Assembly (NCBI GenBank): GCA_016463385.1
Contig: JAEMRL010000040.1
Coordinates: forward strand, 1 to 10,867
Reading direction: 5' to 3'
Length of the DNA stretch: 10,867 nucleotides
DNA from: Thermoleophilia bacterium
GTDB lineage: Bacteria; Actinomycetota; Thermoleophilia; Miltoncostaeales; Miltoncostaeaceae
Shown here: positions 1 to 6,778 of the stretch, piece by piece
Numbering within the stretch: the first letter of the stretch is position 1
Layout: every line of letters starts with the position of its first letter
Notes under the pieces: generated by a model
What the model saw: only the letters and a program-made list of their open reading frames with translations
Told to the model about the DNA's origin: nothing
Database searches by the model: none
Made by a program: the position numbers and the translations under genes

Positions 1-882
1 GCCCGGCGGATGGCCGGCGCGGCGCCGCTCGCGCCCGCCGCGGCGCCGCCGGCGCCGCCGGCGATCACGTCCGACGTGACGCGCGAGGCCTACGAGGTCT
101 CGGTGCGCCGCGTGATCGACTACATCCTGGCCGGCGACATCTTCCAGGCCAACATCGCCCAGCGCTTCGTCACCGAGCTCCCCCCCGGCCTCGGCCCGTT
201 CGACCTCTTCCGCCGCCTGCAGGCGGGCAATCCGGCGCCCTTCTCGGCGTACCTCGGCCTCGGGGACGTGGCGATCGTCTCCTCGTCGCCGGAGCGCTTC
301 CTCCGCCGCGACGGCGATCTGGTGGAGACCCGTCCGATAAAGGGCACGCGGCCGCGGGGTGCGACGCCGGCCGAGGACGACGCGCTCGCGGCCGCTCTGG
401 CGGCGAGCGAGAAGGACCGCGCCGAGAACGTGATGATCGTGGATCTCCTGCGCAACGACCTGTCGCGCGTGTGCCGCGACGGAAGCGTCGAGGTCCCCGT
501 GCTCTGCGCCGTCGAGCGCTTCGCGACGGTGATGCACCTGGTCTCGACCGTCACCGGGCGGCTGCGTCCCGGCGTGGGGGCGGTCGACCTGCTGGCGGCG
601 TGCTTCCCGGGCGGCTCGATCACCGGCGCGCCCAAGATCCGTGCGATGCAGATCATCGCCGAGCTGGAGGGGACCCGCCGCGGGCCCTACTGCGGGGCGA
701 TCGGCTACCTCGGCTTCGACGGATCGCTCGACACCAGCATCGTGATCCGCACCTTCGCCATCCGCGGCCGCCGGGTGACGTTCCAGGCGGGCGGTGGCGT
801 GGTGGCCGACTCGGTCCCCTCCGACGAGTACGAGGAGACCCTCGCCAAGGCCCGCGCCCTCGTCGCCGCGCTCTCGCCGTGA
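1..882 (+). CDS. pabB: Aminodeoxychorismate synthase component I, C-terminal part (5' end outside the window)
   Basis: This subunit converts chorismate, with ammonia supplied by PabA, to 4-amino-4-deoxychorismate, the precursor of p-aminobenzoate and folate in the cytosol. The frame is open from base 1, and only the chorismate-binding domain is present, so the N-terminal domain lies upstream. A Pro/Ala-rich linker (bases 10-63) precedes the domain. Visible motifs are AGDIFQANIAQRF, PIKGTRPRG (Lys codon at 340-342), ENVMIVDLLRNDLSR, GGSITGAPK and QAGGGVVADS. Family knowledge: the Lys of PIKGT is the PabB nucleophile, whereas anthranilate synthase TrpE has Ala there, so PabB is favoured over TrpE. 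The stop overlaps the GTG start of pabA (GTGA), indicating translational coupling and balanced subunits. The ATG at 10 is probably an internal Met. Domain assignment is very secure and PabB rather than TrpE is fairly secure. Confidence 0.92.
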   Translation, partial: ARRMAGAAPLAPAAAPPAPPAITSDVTREAYEVSVRRVIDYILAGDIFQANIAQRFVTELPPGLGPFDLFRRLQAGNPAPFSAYLGLGDVAIVSSSPERFLRRDGDLVETRPIKGTRPRGATPAEDDALAAALAASEKDRAENVMIVDLLRNDLSRVCRDGSVEVPVLCAVERFATVMHLVSTVTGRLRPGVGAVDLLAACFPGGSITGAPKIRAMQIIAELEGTRRGPYCGAIGYLGFDGSLDTSIVIRTFAIRGRRVTFQAGGGVVADSVPSDEYEETLAKARALVAALSP

Positions 883-1457
883 TCGTCGTCGTCGACAACT
901 ACGACTCGTTCGTCCACAACCTGGCGCGCTACGTGCGCGAGCTGGGATGGGAGACGCGGGTGGTGCGCTGCGACGCGGTGACGGTCGACGAGATCGCCGC
1001 GATGGAGCCCTCGCACGTCGTCCTGTCCCCCGGCCCCTGCACGCCCAACGAGGCGGGGGTCTGCGTGCCGCTGGTGCGGCGGCTGGGGCCGACCGTCCCG
1101 GTCCTCGGCGTCTGCCTCGGCCACCAGTGCATCGGGCAGGCCTTCGGCGGTCAGATCGTGCGCGCCCGGCGGCCGATGCACGGCAAGGCCTCGCGCATCA
1201 ACCACGACGGCGCGGGCGTCTTCGCCGGTCTCCCGGATCCGCTGAGCGCGACGCGGTACCACTCGCTGGTGGTGGAGGCGCGCGACCTGCCCGAGGAGCT
1301 CGTGATCACGGCCTGGAGCGAGGAGGGGGAGATCATGGCGCTGCGCCACCACGAGCACCCGATCGTCGGCGTGCAGTTCCACCCCGAGGCGGTGCTCACC
1401 GAGCACGGACACGACCTGCTGCGCGGATTCCTCGGGCCGGCGCCGGCGTCCGGGTAG
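879..1457 (+). CDS. pabA: Aminodeoxychorismate synthase glutamine amidotransferase subunit (PabA/TrpG family)
   Basis: This is a class I glutamine amidotransferase of 192 residues, the usual length for the family. It hydrolyses glutamine and passes ammonia to PabB. The GTG start at 879 lies inside the pabB stop and is chosen because it gives the canonical N-terminus MIVVVDNYDSF. The oxyanion-strand motif LSPGPCTPNEAG is near residues 49-60. The nucleophile is Cys79 in GVCLGHQCIGQAFGG, an MHGKAS motif lies at 100-105, and His168 and Glu170 in FHPE complete the triad. Family members often have FHPES; here it is FHPEA. PabA and TrpG cannot be told apart by sequence alone, and one protein may serve both complexes. 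The coupling to a Lys-type PabB argues for folate. No pabC follows; the next gene is an unrelated exporter after a 92-base gap. Confidence 0.93.
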   Translation: MIVVVDNYDSFVHNLARYVRELGWETRVVRCDAVTVDEIAAMEPSHVVLSPGPCTPNEAGVCVPLVRRLGPTVPVLGVCLGHQCIGQAFGGQIVRARRPMHGKASRINHDGAGVFAGLPDPLSATRYHSLVVEARDLPEELVITAWSEEGEIMALRHHEHPIVGVQFHPEAVLTEHGHDLLRGFLGPAPASG

Positions 1458-1486
1458 GTCACTGGGGTCCGCGCGGAACCCCGCGT

Positions 1487-1521
1487 TTGCCCGCCGCGCC
1501 CGTTATGTGTACACATGTACA
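1487..1521 (+). promoter_or_regulatory. Operator-like palindrome and possible promoter upstream of the SMR exporter
   Basis: Two TGTACA half-sites (1508-1513 and 1516-1521) are separated by CA, giving the near-symmetric element TGTACACATGTACA. It overlaps a perfect 12-bp palindrome, ATGTGTACACAT, at 1505-1516. The AT content stands out against the surroundings. A possible -35 TTGCCC (1487-1492) and a weak -10 TACACA (1510-1515) are 17 bases apart, which would put the palindrome over the -10. TetR-family repressors usually bind such short palindromes, and a TetR gene follows the exporter, so autoregulation of the exporter-repressor pair is the likely role. The symmetry is seen directly. The binding protein and the promoter are inference. 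Confidence 0.55.
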
Positions 1522-1549
1522 GGTAAAGGGCGTCAGGAGGAGGCGGGAC

Positions 1550-1879
1550 ATGGTGTGGCTGGCGGTGATCGTCGCGGGTCTGCTCGAGGTGGGCTTCGCG
1601 GTCTGCCTCAAGGCATCCGACAACTTCACGCGGCCGCTCCCATCGGTGGGGTTCGTCGCGTTCGCCGCGGCCAGCTTCGGCCTGCTCTCGTGGGCGCTGG
1701 CCCGGGGGGTGCCGATCGGCAGCGCCTACGCCGCCTGGACGGGGATCGGCGCCGCCGGCACCGCCCTCCTCGGCATGACCGCCTTCGGGGATCCGGCGAC
1801 GCTCGCGCGGGGCATGGCGATCGCGCTGATCATCGGAGGCGTCGTGCTCCTGAACGTCTCCTCGGCAGGCGCGGCGTGA
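1550..1879 (+). CDS. Small multidrug resistance (SMR) family exporter, SugE/Gdx-like
   Basis: This is an inner-membrane, proton-coupled exporter of small cations, such as guanidinium or quaternary ammonium compounds. It has 109 residues, typical of the SMR family, with four hydrophobic spans near residues 2-21, 32-51, 57-78 and 85-103. The essential membrane Glu13 is present in AGLLEVGFAV. The segment AYAAWTGIGAAGTALLG (59-75) matches the SugE/Gdx branch more than EmrE-type exporters. Position 16 is Phe, where many Gdx proteins have Trp, so substrate choice is uncertain. The ATG at 1550 follows an excellent Shine-Dalgarno run, AGGAGGAGG at 1535-1543. A palindromic operator lies just upstream and the stop overlaps the TetR start. 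SMR proteins work as dimers; no second SMR gene is in the window, so a homodimer is expected. Confidence 0.9.
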   Translation: MVWLAVIVAGLLEVGFAVCLKASDNFTRPLPSVGFVAFAAASFGLLSWALARGVPIGSAYAAWTGIGAAGTALLGMTAFGDPATLARGMAIALIIGGVVLLNVSSAGAA

Positions 1880-2457
1880 CGCGCCAGGCGCGCGGCAGGG
1901 AGCGGCGGGCTGCCATCGTCGCCGCCGCCGGCCGCGTGCTGATCCGGGACGGCGTGGCCGCGCTGACCCACCGCGCGGTGGCCGCGGAGGCCGGCGTCCC
2001 GCTGGGATCGACGACCTACTACTTCGCCGACCGGCCGGAGCTGGTGCGCGCGGCCGTGACCGAGCTGCTCGCGCAGGAGCGGGAGCGCCGGGCCGGGGTC
2101 GCCGTGCCCGACGGGGACCCGTCGCGGGTGGCGGAGCGCCTGACCGCGCTCGTGATACCCCCCGCCTTCCCGGCGCGGAGCGAGGTGGCGCTCCTCTACG
2201 AGCGCCTGGCCGGCGCCCTCCGCGATCCGGAGCTCGCGCTGCTGCTGCGCGCGGACGCGGGGGACCTGCGGCTCAACGTCGCGCGGCTGCTCGGCCCGAT
2301 CGGGCTCGAGGAGCGCGCCGACATGGTCGCGAGCCTGCTCGACGGCCGCGTGATCCAGTGGCTCGGCGGCGAGGGCGACCGCGGCGAGCTCGATGCGCGG
2401 GTCGCGGACGATCTGCGCTGGCTCGCGGCTGCAGGCCGCGGAAACCTCCGCTCGTAG
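1876..2457 (+). CDS. TetR family transcriptional regulator, probable repressor of the SMR exporter
   Basis: This 193-residue cytosolic protein has a typical TetR N-terminal DNA-binding domain. A basic first helix begins near residue 8, and the helix-turn-helix covers about 30-50 (LTHRAVAAEAGVPLGSTTYYF), followed by DRPEL. The C-terminal part (about 85-185) is helical and ligand-binding in this family, and its DGRVIQWL segment resembles TetR C-terminal domains. The GTG start at 1876 lies within the exporter stop codon (GTGA), so the two genes are almost certainly co-transcribed and translationally coupled. The gene order and the palindrome upstream of the exporter suggest that it represses its own operon and is released by an exporter substrate. 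The ligand cannot be read from the sequence. Confidence 0.92.
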   Translation: MTRQARGRERRAAIVAAAGRVLIRDGVAALTHRAVAAEAGVPLGSTTYYFADRPELVRAAVTELLAQERERRAGVAVPDGDPSRVAERLTALVIPPAFPARSEVALLYERLAGALRDPELALLLRADAGDLRLNVARLLGPIGLEERADMVASLLDGRVIQWLGGEGDRGELDARVADDLRWLAAAGRGNLRS

Positions 2458-2464
2458 CGGACGA

Positions 2465-2493
2465 TATCTCAGTCTCAGGTCGAGACTGAGATA
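2465..2493. terminator. Bidirectional terminator hairpin between convergent genes
   Basis: A perfect 12-bp inverted repeat (TATCTCAGTCTC and its complement) encloses a 5-base loop, AGGTC. It sits 7 bases after the TetR stop and 6 bases after the dehydratase stop on the other strand, so it is placed evenly for both convergent transcripts. The ends of the stem are A/T, giving short A and T stretches but no long U-tract. A protein-binding site is possible, but a shared terminator is the simplest reading. Confidence 0.7.
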
Positions 2494-2499
2494 GGTGAT

Positions 2500-2877
2500 T
2501 CAGTCATCCGGGAGGACGTACGCGAACCGCGGATCGTCCGGCGGGCCGCTCAGCGGGCCGCCCTCGTCGCCGGGCCGCCAGGCGACCACCTCCTCGATCC
2601 GGGCGGCGAGGGCGAGATCGCGCTCGGTGACCCCGCCCGCGTCGTGGCTCGAGAGCAGGACATCCACCCAGCCGTAGGAGGCCCGCACCTCGGGGTGATG
2701 CCAGGCCGCCTCGGCGAGATGGCCGACGACGGCCACCACCATCAGGGCGCTCTTCCACCCCTGCGTGGTGAACCTCCGCCGGATCATGCCGTCCTCGAAG
2801 GTCCAGCGCGGCAGCGACGCGGCCAGCCGCGCGGTGACCTCGTCGTCGCCGAGCGGCCGGGCCGCGTCCGCCGTCAT
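2500..2877 (-). CDS. phhB: Pterin-4a-carbinolamine dehydratase (PCD/DCoH family)
   Basis: The family dehydrates 4a-hydroxytetrahydropterin to quinonoid dihydropterin, recycling the cofactor after aromatic amino acid hydroxylation. The protein has 125 residues. The signature is clear: GHLAEAAWHHPEV, then YGWVDVLLSSHDAGGVTERD. His60, His61 and His78 match the three catalytic histidines of the family. The last 25 residues or so (RPGDEGGPLSGPPDDPRF onward) extend past the usual C-terminus and are rich in Pro, Gly and Asp. The ATG at 2877 begins 2 bases after the nitroreductase stop, so the two genes form an operon. No phenylalanine hydroxylase is nearby, so the substrate route is open; several bacteria have PCD proteins without such a hydroxylase. 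Confidence 0.9.
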   Translation of the reverse strand: MTADAARPLGDDEVTARLAASLPRWTFEDGMIRRRFTTQGWKSALMVVAVVGHLAEAAWHHPEVRASYGWVDVLLSSHDAGGVTERDLALAARIEEVVAWRPGDEGGPLSGPPDDPRFAYVLPDD

Positions 2878-2879
2878 CG

Positions 2880-3530
2880 CTACTCCCGCGTGCTGCCGTA
2901 GGTGTCGTCGTGCACGAGCGCCTTCCAGGTGCGGAAGTTGCGCTGCAGCGCCGGCGCGAGGCCCTTGGGGAACTCCTCGGGGTAGCCGACCGGGGTGATG
3001 ATCGCCGGGTCGACGTCGGCCGGGATGCCGAGGATCTCGCGCAGGCGGTCCTTCTCCCAGCGGATGAAGGCGGTGATCGAGACCGTGCCGAGGCCCGCCT
3101 CGCGCGCCATCAGCATCAGGTTCTGGAAGGCGAACGACAGCGAGATGAGGTCGTCCTCGTAGCCGCCGGGGAACGACTCGGGGTAGCCGCGGGGCACCAG
3201 GAGGCCCACCACGAACGCCGGCACGTGCCGGTAGGTCGCCATGACGTTCTCGGCGTAGTCGCGCGCCCAGGCGGCGTGCTCCTCGTCGCTGGCGTCCTTC
3301 TGCGGGCGCATGAGGGCGAAGTACTCCGCGCCCCCGGCGATGATCAGCTCGGCCACGGCCAGGCGCTTGGCCGGATCGCGCACGACCATGAAGCCCCATG
3401 CCTGCTGGCCCCCGCCGCTGGGTGCGCGGAGCCCGAGCTTCAGCATCCGGTCGAGCGTCTCGTCATCGACGGGCCTGTCGGTGTACTTCCTCACGGCGCG
3501 GCGCTTGCGGATCGCCTCGGCGAGTTCCAT
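2880..3530 (-). CDS. Nitroreductase family FMN-dependent oxidoreductase
   Basis: This cytosolic flavoprotein has 216 residues, normal for the family, which reduces nitro compounds, quinones or enones with NAD(P)H. The N-terminal FMN phosphate-binding segment (IRKRRAVRKYTDRPV, 7-21), APSGGGQQAW (36-45), the GLGTVSI segment (147-153) and PVGYPEE (180-186) follow the family order. An insert at about 70-105 is longer than in minimal nitroreductases. The ATG at 3530 is preferred because AGGGGG lies 5 bases upstream; an adjacent in-frame GTG at 3533 is the alternative. It is the first gene of a two-gene operon with the pterin dehydratase. I see no clear promoter in the 105 bases upstream. The physiological substrate cannot be assigned. 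Confidence 0.9.
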   Translation of the reverse strand: MELAEAIRKRRAVRKYTDRPVDDETLDRMLKLGLRAPSGGGQQAWGFMVVRDPAKRLAVAELIIAGGAEYFALMRPQKDASDEEHAAWARDYAENVMATYRHVPAFVVGLLVPRGYPESFPGGYEDDLISLSFAFQNLMLMAREAGLGTVSITAFIRWEKDRLREILGIPADVDPAIITPVGYPEEFPKGLAPALQRNFRTWKALVHDDTYGSTRE

Positions 3531-3597
3531 CACATCCCCCTCGTGCGTGGCATACGTCCCGGGGAGTCTGCCCGACGGCGCCGCGCGCGGTCCGATC

Positions 3598-3634
3598 CGC
3601 CCCGCCCCCGCGCCTGCGGCGCGGGGGCGGGGCG
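3598..3634 (-). terminator. Strong GC hairpin directly after the pyrophosphatase gene
   Basis: Bases 3598-3614 pair perfectly with 3618-3634, a 17-bp stem that is entirely G and C, with a 3-base TGC loop. It begins one base beyond the pyrophosphatase stop codon. No U-tract follows, which is common for proposed terminators of high-GC actinobacteria. It also lies upstream of the nitroreductase gene and would keep the two minus-strand units apart. Confidence 0.7.
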
Positions 3635-3635
3635 C

Positions 3636-5258
3636 TCAGAACGCGGCCAGCAGCTTCGGCGCGACCTGCTTCTTCCGGCTCATCACGCCCGGCAGGTCGA
3701 GGATGCTGCCGGCGGCCGCCACGCCGAAGGCGCGCTCCACCGGGGCGGTGTCGCCGGCCACCAGCAGCTCCGTGCTGCGGTCGACGATGTCGGTCACCAT
3801 CAGGGCGTAGAGGATGTAGTCCTGGCGCTCGCGCACGTCCTCGAGCGCGTCGAGCAGCTCGGCGCTGCGGTTGTGGAGGCTGCGCCCGACCGTCTCGATC
3901 TGCGCGACGCACAGGCGCTTCCCGGGGCGCACCTCGTACTCCTTGGAGTCGCGCCGGATGATGTCGGCCGCCGGCACGTCGCCCACGTCCGAGGACGCCT
4001 CGAACAGCTCGGTGCCGAACTCGCGCGCGTTCACCCCGACGAGCTCCTCGAGGTAGGAGACCACCTGATGGTCGCGCTCGGTCGTGGTCGGCGAGGTGAG
4101 GATGACCGTGTCCGAGAGGATGGCCGACAGGAGCATCATGGCGGTGGGGCGCTGCGGCTCGCGCCCATGGGAGCGGAACCGCTCGACCACGAGGGTGGCC
4201 GTGCTGCCCACCGGGTCGAAGGTCGCGGCCACCGGGAAGCGGGTCTCGATCGAGCCGATGTGGTGGTGGTCGAGGATCTCGACGATGTGCGCCTGCTCGA
4301 TGCCGGGCACGCTCTGCGCCTGCTCGGCGTGATCGACCAGGAGCACCTGCCGGGGGGTCGGGTTGACCAGCTCCGACCGCGTGATCAGCCCGACGGGAAC
4401 GCCGTGCTCATCGACCACGATCGCGGCGCTGTAGTGGACCTCGCGCATGCGGTCGGTGACGTCGCTCAGCAGGTCGTCGGGCTCGCACACCAGCGGGTCG
4501 CGGCTCATCACCTCGCGCACCGGCACCGACAGCGAGACCAGGCGGCCCGTCACGTAGGAGTCGAGCGGGGAGATGACGATCCCGGTGCCGCTCGTCCTCG
4601 CCAGTTCGATCACCTCGTCGTCGGGCATGGAGTCGTACGGGGTCACCACCAGGGCGACGCCGAGCTCGACCGCGCGCCGCTGGGCGTCGGTCCGGTTGCC
4701 CACGACCACGATGTCGTTCTCGCCCATCGTGTTGCCCATCGTCTCGGCATCGACGGTCACGGCCCACAGGCGGCCGTTGAGCCGGCGGGTCGGGGGAACG
4801 ATCATCTGGCCCCCGAGGACGCCCACGATCAGCTCGGCCGACGCGGGCCGGTCGGCGAAGCTCGACGGCTCGCCCGACTCCTTGATGTAGCGCCGGGCGA
4901 GGTCGCGGGCGGTCAGGATCCCCACCACCGAGCCCCCGTCGTCGACGATCGGGATCAGGTCGAGATCGGCCTTCTGCATCGCGATGCCGACCTCCCGCAG
5001 CGAGGCGGTGTGGTTCGCCGTCGGGTGGTCGGGGCTCATCACGTCCTGGGCCCGGAGCATCACGTGGTCGAGGAACTCGGGCTCGGGCGCGCCGCTGCGC
5101 TCCAGCGCCCACCGCGCCTGGGCGTTGATCTCACCGAGCCGTACGGGCACGTACCGGGCGCTCGTGTCGAGCCGCCCGCGCAGCTCCGCATAGCCCATCG
5201 CCGAGGCGATCGAGTCCATGTCCGGGTTGCGGTGGCCGGTGACGTAGATCGTTGTCAC
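3636..5258 (-). CDS. ppaC: Manganese-dependent inorganic pyrophosphatase (family II) with CBS-DRTGG-CBS regulatory insert
   Basis: This cytosolic enzyme hydrolyses pyrophosphate to phosphate and pulls biosynthetic reactions forward. Of 540 residues, the DHH catalytic domain is split: GHRNPDMDS (8-16) comes first, then a first CBS domain (about 71-125), a DRTGG-like domain (about 140-245), a second CBS domain (about 248-303), then the rest of DHH with VDHAE (308-312), ILDHHHIG, PVGSTAT and LLSAILSDT. DHHA2 follows, ending in SRKKQVAP (527-534). CBS-PPases are inhibited by AMP/ADP, activated by ATP, and those with DRTGG also respond to diadenosine polyphosphates. Oddities: the usual DHNE is DHAE, and the usual KSPT is TSPT. 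The GTG start at 5258 has AAGGAA 7 bases upstream. It lies 67 bases downstream of the HD-GYP gene on the same strand and may share its transcript. Confidence 0.95.
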   Translation of the reverse strand: MTTIYVTGHRNPDMDSIASAMGYAELRGRLDTSARYVPVRLGEINAQARWALERSGAPEPEFLDHVMLRAQDVMSPDHPTANHTASLREVGIAMQKADLDLIPIVDDGGSVVGILTARDLARRYIKESGEPSSFADRPASAELIVGVLGGQMIVPPTRRLNGRLWAVTVDAETMGNTMGENDIVVVGNRTDAQRRAVELGVALVVTPYDSMPDDEVIELARTSGTGIVISPLDSYVTGRLVSLSVPVREVMSRDPLVCEPDDLLSDVTDRMREVHYSAAIVVDEHGVPVGLITRSELVNPTPRQVLLVDHAEQAQSVPGIEQAHIVEILDHHHIGSIETRFPVAATFDPVGSTATLVVERFRSHGREPQRPTAMMLLSAILSDTVILTSPTTTERDHQVVSYLEELVGVNAREFGTELFEASSDVGDVPAADIIRRDSKEYEVRPGKRLCVAQIETVGRSLHNRSAELLDALEDVRERQDYILYALMVTDIVDRSTELLVAGDTAPVERAFGVAAAGSILDLPGVMSRKKQVAPKLLAAF

Positions 5259-5325
5259 GCATCAGTTCCTTGCCGAGGGGACGAATCCGACCCGGGAGAT
5301 TGTCACATGACGCCCGCCGTGCGGA

Positions 5326-6690
5326 TCAGGCGAAGCAGCCGACCTCGATGCCCGAGCCCATGAGAGCCGAGATGTAGAGCGGGTCGAAGGCGGCGCCGGC
5401 GTCCTTCCAGAGGATCTCGAACGCCACGTCCGGGTCGAGCGGCCGGCGGTAGGGCCGGTCGGCCGTGAGGGCGTCGAAGACGTCGGCGACGGCCAGGATG
5501 CGCGCCTCGGGCGACAGGTGCTCCGCCCCGACCCCGCGGTGGTAGCCGCGCCCGTCGAGCCGCTCGTGATGGGCGGCGGCGGCCTCGGCGATTCCCGCGA
5601 AGGGGGTGATCCGGGAGAGGATCTGGAAGGTGTAGAGGGGGTGGAGCCGCACCGCCGTGAACTCCTCGTCGGTCAGCTTGGCGGGCTTGTCGAGGATCCG
5701 GTTGGAGACGCCGAGCTTGCCGATGTCGTGCAGCAGGGCGGCGCGCCGGAGGGCGCGCACGCGCTCGTCGTCGAAGCCCGCCTCGCGGCCGATCGCCACC
5801 GCATAGGCGGCGACCCCGAGCGAGTGGCTCGCCGTGTAGGGCGACTTGGCGTCGATCACCTGGGCGAAGGCCTCGGCGACCCGGTCGAGGCCCGCCTCGT
5901 CGGCGAGGGCGAGGCCGGCCGCGGGCTCCAGGTCGCGCAGCACCTCGGCCGCGGCGTCGTCGACGATGCGCATCCAGAGCGGATCATCGGGGCCGATCGC
6001 GAGGAACACGTCGGCGATCTCCGGGTCGAACCAGCGCCCCCGGCGCGCGCGGACGACGTCGATCGCCGCCTCGGGCCCGCCGGCCGACATGAAGACCTCG
6101 GCCGTCTGCGCCAGGCAGGTGATGCGCGCGATCAGCGGGATCGCGTCGCCCACGAGCCCGTCGGGGCGGCCACTGCCGTCCCAGTGCTCGTCGAGCGCCC
6201 GCACGGCCCCGGCCGCCTCGGCCGAGAACCCCATCTGGGCCACGATCCGCGCCCCCCGGTCGCAGCGCGCCTCGTTCAGATCGGACGCCTCCTTGCGGAT
6301 CGTCCACAACGCCCGCAACAGCTTCCCGGCCTTCGCGACGCCCGATGACTCGGGGGCGACGTTCCTGGCGGCGTAGCGGACGAAGTCGGAGCCGCTGGTC
6401 CAGTCGACGAACGAGAACGCCCGCTTGAGCTCACGGTCGTCGGTGTCGAACAGCTCGGCCATGCGCGCCGAGCTGCTCGAGCAGCCCGCGTCCTTGAGCA
6501 GGGCGGCGTAGAAGAGGTCCTGACGCATCTGCGCCGGCAGGTCGAGCCGCTCGGCGATCTCCATCGAGATCATGCAGCTGCGCTGGGAGTGACCGACCGG
6601 CTGGCCCTCGGTCAGATCCAGCGCGTGCGACAGAGCGCCGATGATCTCGGACAGCCTGAACGCGACCGACGATTCGACGGATGTGCTCAT
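5326..6690 (-). CDS. Tandem HD-GYP domain protein, probable c-di-GMP phosphodiesterase
   Basis: This soluble protein has 454 residues and two HD-GYP-like modules. The C-terminal one (about 270-440) keeps His289, HDIGK (321-325), His350 in HP, HHERLDGRGYH (374-384) and Asp403 in VADVFDALTADRPYR, so its metal centre looks complete. GYP reads GYH. The N-terminal one (about 20-205) is degenerate: HD is KD in LLKDAGC (64-70) and the GYP motif is EHWDGSGRP (168-176). HD-GYP enzymes hydrolyse c-di-GMP to pGpG or GMP. I see no membrane span, receiver or PAS domain, so the N-terminal module may be the sensory or dimerisation part. The ATG at 6690 has GGGAGG 9 bases upstream. It is divergent from the GGDEF-EAL gene. 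The domain call is secure; c-di-GMP activity is inferred. Confidence 0.92.
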   Translation of the reverse strand: MSTSVESSVAFRLSEIIGALSHALDLTEGQPVGHSQRSCMISMEIAERLDLPAQMRQDLFYAALLKDAGCSSSSARMAELFDTDDRELKRAFSFVDWTSGSDFVRYAARNVAPESSGVAKAGKLLRALWTIRKEASDLNEARCDRGARIVAQMGFSAEAAGAVRALDEHWDGSGRPDGLVGDAIPLIARITCLAQTAEVFMSAGGPEAAIDVVRARRGRWFDPEIADVFLAIGPDDPLWMRIVDDAAAEVLRDLEPAAGLALADEAGLDRVAEAFAQVIDAKSPYTASHSLGVAAYAVAIGREAGFDDERVRALRRAALLHDIGKLGVSNRILDKPAKLTDEEFTAVRLHPLYTFQILSRITPFAGIAEAAAAHHERLDGRGYHRGVGAEHLSPEARILAVADVFDALTADRPYRRPLDPDVAFEILWKDAGAAFDPLYISALMGSGIEVGCFA

Positions 6691-6731
6691 GTGCGGGGGC
6701 CTCCCGGGAATCGCGGCCCTCCGGCCGGCGC

Positions 6732-6744
6732 GATGACGGTCATC
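6732..6744. promoter_or_regulatory. Palindrome in the divergent c-di-GMP gene control region
   Basis: GATGAC and GTCATC flank a single G, a perfect 6-bp-arm symmetric element. It lies between the divergent HD-GYP and GGDEF-EAL genes and just downstream of the possible sigma-28-type promoter of the HD-GYP gene, where a repressor could block initiation. Only the symmetry is observed; a role as operator is inference, and a 6-bp arm can arise by chance. Confidence 0.3.
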
Positions 6745-6751
6745 TTCAGGG

Positions 6752-6778
6752 AAATCGGCATCCCGCGCTCCGTCTCAA
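6752..6778 (-). promoter_or_regulatory. Possible sigma-28 (FliA/WhiG-type) promoter for the HD-GYP gene
   Basis: Read on the minus strand, TTGA (6778-6775), 15 bases, then GCCGATTT (6759-6752) resembles the FliA/WhiG consensus TAAA-N15-GCCGATAA in spacing and in the GCCGAT core. It would start the transcript about 55-60 bases before the HD-GYP ATG. Mismatches are two in the -35 and two at the end of the -10. GCCGAT is not rare in this GC-rich DNA (another copy is at 6822-6817), so the call is weak. Confidence 0.3.

Noticed and set aside
1..882. Anthranilate synthase component I (TrpE) as the identity of the first gene
   Set aside because: The PIKGT lysine and GGSITGAPK favour PabB over TrpE, which usually has Ala in that position. 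The missing N-terminal domain prevents a firmer test, but PabB is the better call.
2910..5363. A long open plus-strand frame opposite the nitroreductase and pyrophosphatase genes
   Set aside because: Its product is low-complexity and rich in Arg, His, Val and Asp, with no recognisable domain. Both genes on the opposite strand have clear catalytic motifs, so this is a by-product of high-GC codon usage.
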